DNA of 64,000 bases from Sphaerosporella brunnea (taxonomy: Eukaryota > Ascomycota > Pezizomycetes > Pezizales > Pyronemataceae), in assembly GCA_008704415.1 (NCBI GenBank), contig VXIS01000095.1:1-64000 (forward strand), read 5' to 3'. A program made the position numbers and the translations under genes. Shown piece by piece: positions 11,164 to 22,500 of this stretch. The number at the start of each line of letters is the position of its first letter. Position 1 is the first letter of the stretch. A model generated the notes under the pieces. It was not told the DNA's origin. It searched no databases and saw only the letters and a list, made by a program, of their open reading frames with translations.

Positions 11164-14100
11164 ATGTATGGGACACACTCGCCATCAGAAGAAGATGAAG
11201 TTCGCACGCCAATTCTGCCTTCAGCCTTCGAAAACGTTGATCGGGACAACACAACTCAGCATGAGGCGCCGGCGCCTCAAATAAACGATCCTTTTGATAC
11301 AGCATACCAGCGTGTCGGTCCACAAAGCTACACCGATGTTCCCAGCACTTCTGAGAGTCCGTCTTCGTCGACTGTGCAGTTGAAGGAACTTCCGTCCCCT
11401 CCGCTGTGTAAGAGGAAGACCACCTTTTTTGCCAGAAACACGGGATGGCGGCCAGCTACATTGAAGCTTCCATTCCTCCTGTTCTTCGCCTTCGTCACAA
11501 TACTTATGATTATCGGCGCCGAGCTCACTCTGAGGAGGTCCCAAGCCCATGGTGCGTTGGTTTTTACGTCTGAGGCGAACGACGCGATTGAGTATCTGGT
11601 CAATTATGGTCCACTGGCCATTGGTGTGCTTTATGGCATTCTATATGTCAGTATTGATCATAATGTGAAGAGGCAAGTATAAAGTTTGTCCTTGTTTTAA
11701 TGGCAAGTCTGACAGATGCAGACTGGAGCCGTATTTCCAGTTGTCAAAGCCTGGGGGAGTCACAGCCGAGCATTCGTTGTTGTTGGAATATCCTTATGTG
11801 TTGACCATTGCGGCTCCGTTCATTGCAGTACGCAAAAGGTGAGATTTCTTCAGAATATCTGCGAAGCGAGTAGCTTACAACGTGGGTATAACAGACATTG
11901 GGTGGTTTTAACATCATCTATGATATTGTTGACGATAACATACGGCATTACACCATTGATGAGCACTATCCTGGCCAAGGAACCCAATGTGCAGCGAACT
12001 TCCAACTTTGAAATCAAAAGGGCGAGTCTGCTGCCAGTTGACGCCCAGAGGGACAGCATAACAACTTCCTTCTCCTATATTGGCTATTCACATCAATATC
12101 TTAACGGTGGCCTGCCGGAATTCACCCAGTCGGACTACGCAGCATTGCCTTTTGAGTCTGCCGTGAATACCGACCTCCTTACTGGGGAGGAATGGACTGC
12201 CAAGTCAACAATATATAAGGCCCATTTGGATTGCAAGCCAGGGATCGTCGAGTTCTTCAATTCTACTGTGCCACAGGATCCCCAGATTCATAACCAAACT
12301 AGGGTCTCCACTCAGAGTGGAGATTGTAAGTTTCTGGTTGGTTCGCCTCGTGGTCAGTACAGTCAGTACTCACCGTATAGTATTATGTTTTTCAACAAAG
12401 GGCTTTGGGAACGCGAGGTTTTCGATCCGGACACGACGCAACCTCTTTATAACAGCTCAGGATGCCAGTCATTTGACGATTGTACGATCGGACCATCGGG
12501 GCTGTACCAGATGAAGTGCGAAAAGGACTATCTCATCGGGTTCTTTGGCCGCAGAGCCGGTGCAAAGGAGAATGCAACTCCCGGTAACTGGACGAAGTGG
12601 GACCAGGCTTCGGCGACGTTCTGTTTGCCCGTGCACGAGCAGCAAGAGGCCGAGATCGTGGTAGACGCCCGCACCCATGCCATTAAGCAGATGAAGCCAT
12701 TGGGCGAAACCTCCAACTTCACCGGCATTGATGTTGACCACTGGACAAACTTGATCGCTGGCTTCGCTACTTCAGCGCCAAGCGCCAAGTTCAATGTGTC
12801 CGGCCGGAAGTGGTATCCAGAACTGGGCCAGGCATCTCCCATGATGGGAATGGCGGGTTGGTCAATGCCGGACCACACATCGGAACTGGTGAGGAATCCG
12901 GCATTCCAAACGTACATGGAGAACTACAAAGTACCCGTGGATAAAGGCGACTATGTGTATTATGACTATGTCAACTACACCTTGCCTATCAATACCTACA
13001 TGGTGATGCCCCGTTCGATAACGCCCTTCGGCCTCGGGAAACAAAACGACGTAGAATCGTTATTGGATCCTCAAAATCTCGGTTCTATGTATTCGGATGC
13101 GTACAAATATCTCTTCGCCATGCTAATACAACCGGAACTCGCCACTTTCAACAGTGATGCTGAGACTGCAGAAGCTCAACGAAGGTACAACGCCACGGGA
13201 TATGTGGCTGACGCCACGTGGATCCGCCTACTCCAGAGTGCTCTGTTAGTCATCCTTGCGCTGAACATCCTCCTTGCGATTCTCCTATTCCGCCGGAGGT
13301 GCGATATTGGGGGTGACCCCGGCAGCATTGCTTCAGCGATGGCCAGCGTTGACACTTGCGTGCTGGAACAATTTCAAGATGCAGAATTTATGGCGACCAA
13401 GGACGTCACGGCGATTTTGAAGGCCAATGGCCACCGATATTGTCTCAGGAATGGAAGAGTTATGATTTGCAAGGAGGGTGAAACGTCAGAGACGGAGAGA
13501 AGCGTCACACCCACTCTCAACCGGGCCCAGGTTACTCTCAGTAAACCACTGGATCTCACGCTTTCTATCGGGATCCTTGCAGTAGTGATTCTCATACTCT
13601 GGATAATCCTGTTGATTGTGTTGTTCCAAAAGAACCGGAGTCAACAAGGCTTCGGCCTCCCAGGAAACGGGTTTTGGTTCAACGTCTATGCAAACTATCT
13701 TCCGACGACGGCTGCTACTGCGTTGGAAGCTTTTCTTGTCCTTTTGGCAAGCAGTGTCGCTCTGCTTTATCCGTTCAAGACGCTCACGCGCGGCTATGCA
13801 GATGCGAGGATCTCGCTCGGAGTCAACTACGACCTTCGACCGCCGCACTTGCAAACAATCGCTGCACTCAGGGTACGAAACATAATGCTTGCGGTTCTGA
13901 GCATTGCTATTTTACTTGCCAACGTGCTTGCGGTTGCATTGGGAGGTCTGTTCAACAAAGAATTGATCCAACACCAACGCATCGGAGAAGTTGTGTTAGA
14001 GGGATCGGTGGATGCACTCGAGAAATTCGATTCCCAGGCACTTATCGGTAGCGACAATGTGGTGGACGCTGAATTCTTCTATGTTGGAACGGGCGGTATG

Positions 14101-15477
14101 CTTCAGTTTGAAAGGCGTCCCTGGACCACCGATGAGCTGTTCTACATTCCTTTCCTGGATCCAAAATCCAACTCGAGCGCTGCCAACTACACCGTCGAAG
14201 CCGTGGGCCTTGGAGTCAACATTACTTGCGAACCAATACCGGCGGAGGCAATCAGTATCTGGAATAGTCCTGAGGGAACCGATAACAACTCCTTTGTTTG
14301 GACAAGTTTCAGATACGATGCCAACACACCCATCAGCATGCCAAAATATAGGTACACGGATGACCTACGTGAAGGGACTCCTACGACCCAAAAATACCCC
14401 CTCATCAACATCGGCGGCATATGGAACGTCGGAACATTCGGCTTCTGGAACAACAGCATACAGCCCGAGTGGTATTTCGAGCTCGCCCCACAACAGTATC
14501 CCGAAAAACTTGCAGAAACATCTTTAGACTTCTGGGGGTCCTGGACCAAGTACGAGCGGAAATTCGGCAACATCACCATCGACCGGGTCTGGTGGTATAA
14601 CGCTACGATGGGCAAGACTATCGAGGGACCTATAGCGTACATGGCAAAGAACGTCTCGATCCAATGCCGACCTAGACCACGTATCGTGAGACGGAAAATC
14701 ACCGCCAATCTGGAGGGTCTCGTCATCAACGACAACGAGGCCCCCGAATCCGATGAAACACTCAGCGCCGACTTCGTCAACCAGCACAACGAAACCGGCT
14801 TGTCGGGACTTCTCACGTCGTTCCACACGATGGTGCTCCGAGGAACCTGGAAGGAAGGCGTCCAGTTTCTCGATTCCCTGGAGATGTTCGAAGCCACCGC
14901 ACAGTACGGGTCGAAGAACCTTACCGACCCACGACCGAGCAATTGGCTCACCCTCAACCTCGAGCAAGAAGCCACCAAAAGCAACCCAGACTTTGATCTT
15001 TACAGCTACCCGGAAGAAAGCGCGCGGAGCATGGCGGCCGTTTACACCAAGCTGTTCGCGATCTACCTCCAGCTTCACGGCCACCAGGTCTTCGCCGCGG
15101 ACCAAAGAAGCGCAGAGACCGCAGAGACGGTTTACTGGGAGACTCGCATCGTCATGGCTCCGGTGGCGGTTTACGTCGCCGTCGCCCTGTTGAGCTTGTT
15201 TATACCGGCTATCGTCGCCGTGTATTTCTCCATGTACAGCGCGTTCACGGTTCATGCGCCCACCACTTTGGCGGGCCTGTACGCCTCGTTCCATGCCAGC
15301 TCGGTTGTGCATGATGTTAGAGGCACGGAAACGATACGAAACAAGGAGCGCCGGAAGCGCTTGGAGATGTTGGGGAATACGTATGGGTATGGGTGGTATC
15401 TGGGCAAAGATGGTGGAAAGCATGTGGGTATCGAGAAAGAACCGTTGCTGGGAAGAAGATCGGACCATCGAGTATAG
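11164..15477 (+). CDS. DUF3433 multi-pass membrane protein (intact copy)
   Basis: Predicted 1402 aa from exons 11164-11672, 11722-11838 and 11895-15477 (4209 nt, in frame throughout). Intron 1 (11673-11721) uses a GC donor, AG|GCAAGT, and joins VKR to LEPYFQLSKPGG; any GT donor nearby gives the wrong frame. Intron 2 is 11839-11894. The N-terminus is a Ser/Pro/acid-rich cytosolic tail, then a TM helix (LLFFAFVTILMIIGAEL). DUF3433-type blocks occur at the N-terminal membrane region and again around 13600-13890 (LPTTAATALEAFLVLLASSV), each followed by long loops rich in N-x-S/T sites that are probably extracellular. A final TM lies near 15150-15230. The family function is unknown. The right-arm counterpart at 19546-24228 is disrupted. 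Confidence 0.88.
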
Positions 15478-16990
15478 AAATGAGGCGTTTGGCTGTTTTT
15501 TTTTTTTGTTTTTTTTCATATATCTACCCACTATACAGTATTTCCTACATTGTGTATAGCATGGTTTGCTTCACGCTACGCTGGGCGTTTTGTAGCGCTC
15601 ACGATGCTTCCGAATTCGTGCCAGCTCCTTAAACGCTATGCTCCTCCCACGAATTCTGGTCATTCTGTTCGGAACCCTTTTTTTTTTTCCAGGCTCAGAC
15701 AATTTCACGGCCACAAATCTACCAATGGAAGAGAACGGCTGGACTCCAAGTGGTGGGTTTGGTAATAGTTGTCCAAGGTTTAATCAAACCAGTATTGTCC
15801 AGATTGTGCAAAAAAAAATAAAAAAATACCCGGAAACCTTGCACGGCCGGCATAAATAAAGCTCTTCTTGGAATATCATGTCGGCAAGACTCGAACACAT
15901 CACAGAAGGGGGGTGGGTCCAGGTTCCAATCTTTACTACAAGACTTTTTCTCGAGATACCTACTTGATTTCTTTCTCGGGTCCATACAGTTGTTGGTTCA
16001 TCGAAAGACAACTCACGGCTACCTACTATGATGCGACGAGATCATGGTGCAGAAGCAGTACCCGACGGCTTGCTTGTACTGTCTATAGTACGGAAGCTAC
16101 ATAACGGTTAAAGATGGGTTGTGTTGATGCAATGACACGGTACTTGGTAGTGGGTGGACTTGAGTATCTGGCGCCGGAACTTAACTCACAACTGATCACT
16201 CGGCATTATTACATGACTGTTGACTCCTCACAATACCATTCCTTTTTTTTTTTTCCCAAGTGCTCTTTGCGCTTTTTTTCTACAAGTACAAGTCGACTCT
16301 CTCTCCCTCCCTATGATCAGAATCTTGTATGGCTGACCGAGTTTGCATGGGACAAGCCCCCCGGCCCCCTCCCCCCCCCCCCCCCCTCCAGCGATCCCAA
16401 CAACCGTATTCTGACAGCGAGAATCAACCAAATCTCAGACCATAGACTACAGCCGTTGTTGCGGAACCATCTCATACCGGAGCAAACCCGAAAACACTCG
16501 GCTTTGTCGAGGAAGAATTTTTTTTTATTCCCCCCAGAACGAACTGCCGCCGATGGAGAGGTCGATAAAACTAACTTACCAGTATTTCGCAACAACAACA
16601 ACAACAACAACAACGACAACAACGAATACTGTTTTTTTTTTCCCGCTGTGGTACAATGTGATCAACGGCCGCACATACCCCCCCCCCCCCTCAACCACGG
16701 AACGAAGAAAGCAAGAAGCTGTCAACTTAGCGCTTCTGTCCTTTTCGTGCCCGACCCTGCCTGAGTGGCCGTTTTATACCCAACACAGCCAGCAGCAGCC
16801 AATACTCTACATGATCGTCCGTCGGCAGCTCACCAATGAGCGCAAGAACAAAAAAAAAAAAAAAAAAAAAATTCACTCGAGAGTGATTTTCTATGAGAGC
16901 GTCCTTTGTAAGGCAGTAAAAAGTCCTGCATGATCGAGTTCTTAGTTGAACCCGTCTACGTAGGGCAAAATCGATGTTGAATGCAGCCTC
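15478..16990. other. Simple-repeat-rich intergenic region, left arm
   Basis: About 1.5 kb with no supportable gene. It carries many homopolymers (T runs near 15500, 15680 and 16240, C runs near 16370 and 16680, an A run near 16850) and an AAC microsatellite. Open frames here are translations of these repeats. The same stretch occurs reversed at 18050-19545 with altered homopolymer lengths. Confidence 0.6.
16591..16623 (+). repeat. (AAC)n microsatellite
   Basis: About eight AAC units followed by GACAACAAC. The mirror copy lies near 18420-18450. It encodes poly-Asn or poly-Thr only in spurious frames. Confidence 0.85.
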
Positions 16991-16991
16991 C

Positions 16992-17215
16992 CAGTGGGCT
17001 GAGGCCGAAGGGGGCTGGAAGAAGGTCGAAAGAAAGAAGCGCGGACGGCCCTCGGGCCGCAGAACGAAAGAGACGACCAGGGAAAGCGCGCCATCCTGGG
17101 CCCAAGTGGCTCGGGAGCTTCAACTTCTTTGTAGGTGGAGCCGCCAATATCAAGCCGCACAAGGCACGCAAACCCGGGGGGGAAGGAGAAGGGCAAGGTG
17201 ACGAAGAAGCAGCAG
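16992..17215 (+). repeat. Dispersed repeat, copy 1 (left of palindrome centre)
   Basis: Resembles 55265-55440 at the nucleotide level: shared blocks include GCTGGAAGAAGGT, CTCGGGCCGC, TCCTGGGCCCAAGTGGCTC and AGGTGGAGCCGC. In one frame both copies read WKKVE.KKR...SGR.TKE...PSWAQVA, so this is probably a fragment of a transposon-encoded protein. Family not recognised. The mirrored copy is 17826-18049. Confidence 0.65.
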
Positions 17216-17520
17216 GCTTCTCACGTGGAGGGTGAACAAGAGAGTTCATTACGCACTTTCTTGTTTTTGTTTTGTTTTTTCGATCCCGGGCGGAGGGGCG
17301 GGGGAAGTGGGTGGCCGCAGTTGACGCATGACCTGATATCAATACGGCAGCGGCGGACAGGATTTGGGTGGGGATGGGTGGGTCTGCCATAATCTATAAA
17401 GGTTGCATGCGGACAATAAACTAGATTACACACACACAGTAACATCATAAACGTGAAAAGACATTAAGGAGATTTCCGGATCGTTTACGAGGTAACCTTG
17501 TGGATCGGACTCGGCCAAGT
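17216..17520. other. Sequence flanking the palindrome centre, left side
   Basis: Non-coding. It holds a short CA repeat near 17430 and then about 60 bp leading into the centre at 17520/17521. The centre itself is a perfect palindrome, with GACTCGGCCAAGT on the left and its complement on the right. No spacer, telomere repeat or origin motif is visible. Confidence 0.7.
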
Positions 17521-17825
17521 ACTTGGCCGAGTCGATCCACAAGGTTACCTCGTAAACGATCCGGAAATCTCCTTAATGTCTTTTCACGTTTATGATGTTA
17601 CTGTGTGTGTGTAATCTAGTTTATTGTCCGCATGCAACCTTTATAGATTATGGCAGACCCACCCATCCCCACCCAAATCCTGTCCGCCGCTGCCGTATTG
17701 ATATCAGGTCATGCGTCAACTGCGGCCACCCACTTCCCCCGCCCCTCCGCCCGGGATCGAAAAACAAAACAAAAACAAGAAAGTGCGTAATGAACTCTCT
17801 TGTTCACCCCTCCACGTGAGAAGCC

Positions 17826-18049
17826 TGCTGCTTCTTCGTCACCTTGCCCTTCTCCTTCCCCCCCCGGGTTTGCGTGCCTTGTGCGGCTTGATATTGGCGG
17901 CTCCACCTACAAAGAAGTTGAAGCTCCCGAGCCACTTGGGCCCAGGATGGCGCGCTTTCCCTGGTCGTCTCTTTCGTTCTGCGGCCCGAGGGCCGTCCGC
18001 GCTTCTTTCTTTCGACCTTCTTCCAGCCCCCTTCGGCCTCAGCCCACTG
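17826..18049 (-). repeat. Dispersed repeat, copy 2 (right of palindrome centre)
   Basis: Mirror image of 16992-17215, related to 55265-55440. It reads WKKVERKKRGRPSGRRTKE on the minus strand. Confidence 0.65.
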
Positions 18050-19545
18050 GGAGGCTGCATTCAACATCGATTTTGCCCTACGTAGACGGGTTCAACTAAG
18101 AACTCGATCATGCAGGACTTTTTACTGCCTTACAAAGGACGCTCTCATAGAAAATCACTCTCGAGTGAATTTTTTTTTTTTTTTTTTTTTTGTTCTTGCG
18201 CTCATTGGTGAGCTGCCGACGGACGATCATGTAGAGTATTGGCTGCTGCTGGCTGTGTTGGGTATAAAACGGCCACTCAGGCAGGGTCGGGCACGAAAAG
18301 GACAGAAGCGCTAAGTTGACAGCTTCTTGCTTTCTTCGTTCCGTGGTTGAGGGGGGGGGGGGGTATGTGCGGCCGTTGATCACATTGTACCACAGCGGGA
18401 AAAAAAAAACAGTATTCGTTGTTGTCGTTGTTGTTGTTGTTGTTGTTGTTGCGAAATACTGGTAAGTTAGTTTTATCGACCTCTCCATCGGCGGCAGTTC
18501 GTTCTGGGGGGAATAAAAAAAAATTCTTCCTCGACAAAGCCGAGTGTTTTCGGGTTTGCTCCGGTATGAGATGGTTCCGCAACAACGGCTGTAGTCTATG
18601 GTCTGAGATTTGGTTGATTCTCGCTGTCAGAATACGGTTGTTGGGATCGCTGGGAGGGGGGGGGGGGGGGGAGGGGGCCGGGGGGCTTGTCCCATGCAAA
18701 CTCGGTCAGCCATACAAGATTCTGATCATAGGGAGGGAGAGAGAGTCGACTTGTACTTGTAGAAAAAAAGCGCAAAGAGCACTTGGGAAAAAAAAAGGAA
18801 TGGTATTGTGAGGAGTCACAGTCATGTAATAATGCCGAGTGATCAGTTGTGAGTTAAGTTCCGGCGCCAGATACTCAAGTCCACCCACTACCAAGTACCG
18901 TGTCATTGCATCAACACAACCATCTTAACCGTTATGTAGCTTCCGTACTATAGACAGTACAAGCAAGCCGTCGGGTACTGCTTCTGCACCATGATCTCGT
19001 CGCATCATAGTAGGTAGCCGTGAGTTGTCTTTCGATGAACCACAACTGTATGGACCCGAGAAAGAAATCAAGTAGGTATCTCGAGAAAAGTCTTGTAGTA
19101 AAGATTGGAACCTGGACCCACCCCCCTTCTGTGATGTGTTCGAGTCTTGCCGACATGATATTCCAAGAAGAGCTTTATTTATGCCGGCCGTGCAAGGTTT
19201 CCGGGTATTTTTTTATTTTTTTTGCACAATCTGGACAATACTGGTTTGATTAAACCTTGGACAACTATTACCAAACCCACCACTTGGAGTCCAGCCGTTC
19301 TCTTCCATTGGTAGATTTGTGGCCGTGAAATTGTCTGAGCCTGGAAAAAAAAAGGGTTCCGAACAGAATGACCAGAATTCGTGGAGGAGCATAGCGTTTA
19401 AGGAGCTGGCACGAATTCGAGCATCGTGAGCGCTACAAAACGCCCAGCGTAGCGTGAAGCAAACCATGCTATACACAATGTAGGAAATACTGTATAGTGG
19501 GTAGATATATGAAAAAAACAAAAAAAAACAGCCAACGCCTCATTT
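18050..19545. other. Simple-repeat-rich intergenic region, right arm
   Basis: Reverse complement of 15478-16990. Differences from the left arm are small and mainly in run lengths: four T against five in the TTTTCTCGAGATACC block, GTTGTGG against GTTGTTGG near 19040, and a two-base difference in the GATGCTCGAATTC block near 19420. No gene seen. Confidence 0.6.
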
Positions 19546-22500
19546 CTATACTCGATGGTCCGATCTTCTTCCCAGCAACGGTTCTTTCTCGATACCCACA
19601 TGCTTTCCACCATCTTTGCCCAGATACCACCCATACCCATACGTATTCCCCAACATCTCCAAGCGCTTCCGGCGCTCCTTGTTTCGTATCGTTTCCGTGC
19701 CTCTAACATCATGCACACCGAGCTGGCATGGAACGAGGCGTACAGGCCCGCCAAAGTGGTGGGCGCATGAACCGTGAACGCGCTGTACATGGAGAAATAC
19801 ACGGCGACGATAGCCGGTATAAACAGCTCAACAGGGCGACGGCGACGTAAACCGCCACCGGAGCCATGACGATGCGAGTCTCCCAGTAAACCGTCTCTGC
19901 GGTCTCTGCGCTTCTTTGGTCCGCGGCGAAGACCTGGTGGCCGTGAAGCTGGAGGTAGATCGCGACAGCTTGGTGTAAACGGCCGCCATGCTCCGCGCGC
20001 TTTCTTCCGGGTAGCTGTAAAGATCAAGTCTGGGTTGCTTTTTGGTGGCTTCTTGCTCGAGTTGAGGGTGAGCCATTGCTCGGTGCGTGTCGGTGAAGGT
20101 TCTTCGACCGTACTGTGCGGTGCTTACTGAACATCTCACGGGAATCGAGAAACTGGTACGCTGTTCCTTGCCAGTTCCTCGGAGCCATCGCTGTGACACG
20201 ACGGTGAGAAGTCCCGACAGAGCGGTTCCGTTGTGCTGGTTGACGAGATCGTCGGCAGCTGATGTGTTTCATCGGATTCGGATCGGGCCTCGTTGTCGTT
20301 GATGACGAGATCACCTCCAGATTGGCGGCTGATTTTCCGTCTCACGATACGTGTCTAGTCGCATTGATCGCGGTACGTTCTTTGCATGTACGCTATAGGT
20401 ACCCTCGATAGTCTTGCCCATCGTAGCGTTTAATATACCACCAGACCAAGAGCGGTCGCTGGTGCGTGTTGCCGAATTTCCGCTCGTACGCTTGGTCCAG
20501 GACTCAGAAGTCCTAAGATGTTTCTGCAAGTGTTTTCGGGATACTGGTGTGGGGCCGGGCAGCTCGAGAATACCTCGGGCTAGTATGCTGTTGTTCCACA
20601 GAAGCCGAATGTTCGTCGTTCCATATGCCGTCCGATGTTGATGAGGGGTATTTTTGGTCGTAGGAGCTCCTGCACTAGGCTTACATCCGTTGTACTATAT
20701 GTTGGCATGCTGTGGGTGTGTTGGCATCGGATCTGAAACTTGTCAAACAAAGGAGTTGTTATCGGTTCCTCGGTACTAGTTCCAGATCCTGATTGCCTCC
20801 GCCGGTGATGGTTCCGCAAGTAATGTTGACGTCCAAGGCCCACTGGCTTCGCGACGTGTAGTTGCCAGCGCATTCGAGTTGGATTTGGATCCAGAAGAGG
20901 ATGTAGACGACAGCCGTCATCGGTGGTCCAGGGACGCCTTTCTAGAAACTGAGCATACCGCCCGTCCACATAGAAGAAGTCAGTGCGTCCACCACATTGT
21001 CGCTACCGAATAAGTGCCTGGGAATCGAATTCTCGACTGTGCATCCACGATCCTCTAACACACGTTCTCCGATGCGTTGGTGTTGGATCAATTCTCTTTG
21101 TGAAACACAGACCGCCCAATGCAACCGCAAGCACGTTGGCCAAGTAAATAGCATGCTCCGAACCGCAAGCATATGGTTCGTACCCTGAGTGCAGCGACTG
21201 TTCGCAGTGCGGCGGTCTCGAGGTCGTAGTTGACTCCGAGCGAGATCCTCGCATCTGCGATAGCCGCGCGTGAGCGTCTTGAACGGATAAGCTGAGCGAC
21301 TCTGCTTGCGCGGAAGGACAAGCAAAGCTTCCAGCGCAGTGAGCAGCCGTCGTCGAAGATAGTTGCATGAGACGTGGAACCAAACCGATCTGGGAGGCCG
21401 ATGCCTTGTGGACTACGGTTCCTTTTGGAACAACACAATCACAGGATTAGCCAGATGTAGGAGAATCACTACTCTGCAAGGATCCGCTAGAAAAGCGTGA
21501 GATCCAGTGGTTTACTGAGAGGTAGTGTACCTGGGCGCGGTTGAGCGGGTGGGTGTGACGCTTCGCTCTCCGTCTCTGACGTATGTTCACCCCTCTTGCA
21601 TCATACTCTCCTTCCTGAGACAGCATCTCGGTGGCCATGGCCTTCAAAATCGCGTCGCCACGTCCTTGGTCGCATACTTCTGCATCTTGAAATGTTCCAG
21701 CACGCAAGTGTCAACGCTGGCCATCGCTGAGGCAATGCTGCCGGGGTCACACCCAATCGACCTCCGCGAATAGGAGAATCGCAAGAGACGTTCAGCGCAA
21801 GGATGACTACAGAGCACTCTGGGTAGCGGAGTCCAGCGTGGCGTCAGCCACTATCACGCGTGGCGATGTGTAGCCTTCGTTGAGCTTCTGCAGTCTCAGC
21901 TATCGCTGTGAAAGTGGCGAGTTCCGGTGTGTATAGCATGGCGAGAGAGATATTTGTACGCATCCGATACCTAGCAACCGATGATTTTGGGATCCAATAA
22001 CGATTCTACGTCGTTTTGTTTCCGAGGCCGAGGGCGGTTATCGAACGGGTGCATCACCATCATGTAGGTATTGTGATAGGCACAAGGTGTAGTGACATAG
22101 TCATATACACATAGTCACCGCTTTATCCACGGGTACTTGTGTCTCCATGTACGTCTGAATGCCGGATTCTCATCACGTCCGATGTGTGGTCCGTCGCATT
22201 GACCAACGCATTCCATCATGGAGATGACTGCCCAGTTACTGGATACCACGTCCGGCCGACACATTGAACGGTGCGCTCTTGCGCTGAAGTAGCGAGCTCA
22301 GCGATGTCAGTTTGTCAGGGTGTCACATCATGCCGGTGATGTTGGAGGTTTCGCCACATGGCTCATCTGCTTATGCATGTGGTGCGGGCGTCTACACGAT
22401 CTCGCCTCTTGCTGCTCGTGCACGGGCATAAACAGAACGTCGCCGAAGCCTGGTCACTGTCGTCATGTTACGGGAGTTGCCTTCTCCTTTGCACCGGCTC

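Larger units (their letters stand above)
1..17520 (+). repeat. Left arm of giant spacer-free inverted repeat
   Basis: This stretch is repeated in reverse complement at 17521-35384. Matching points are 188 with 35197 (TRA1 intron), 6600 with 28786 (TRA1 stop), 9542-9812 with 25573-25845, and 17520 with 17521. The arms meet at a perfect local palindrome (GACTCGGCCAAGT and its complement) with no spacer; the first asymmetry is one C missing in the right arm about 13 bp from the centre. The left arm ends at the window edge, so its true outer limit is unknown. It holds an intact DUF3433 gene but a frameshifted TRA1 copy. It may be a real duplication or an assembly fold-back. Confidence 0.95.

Noticed and set aside
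15880..15960. Possible tRNA gene on the minus strand (GTGTTCGAGTCTTGC resembles a B box)
   Set aside because: No matching A box at proper spacing and no acceptor stem pairing; looks fortuitous.
16114..16933. Open frames over 60 codons between the DUF3433 gene and the palindrome centre
   Set aside because: They consist largely of homopolymer and AAC repeat translation and change frame between the two arms where run lengths differ.
17400..17640. Telomere or replication origin at the palindrome centre
   Set aside because: No TTAGGG-type repeats or AT-rich origin-like element; only a short CA repeat and the palindrome itself.
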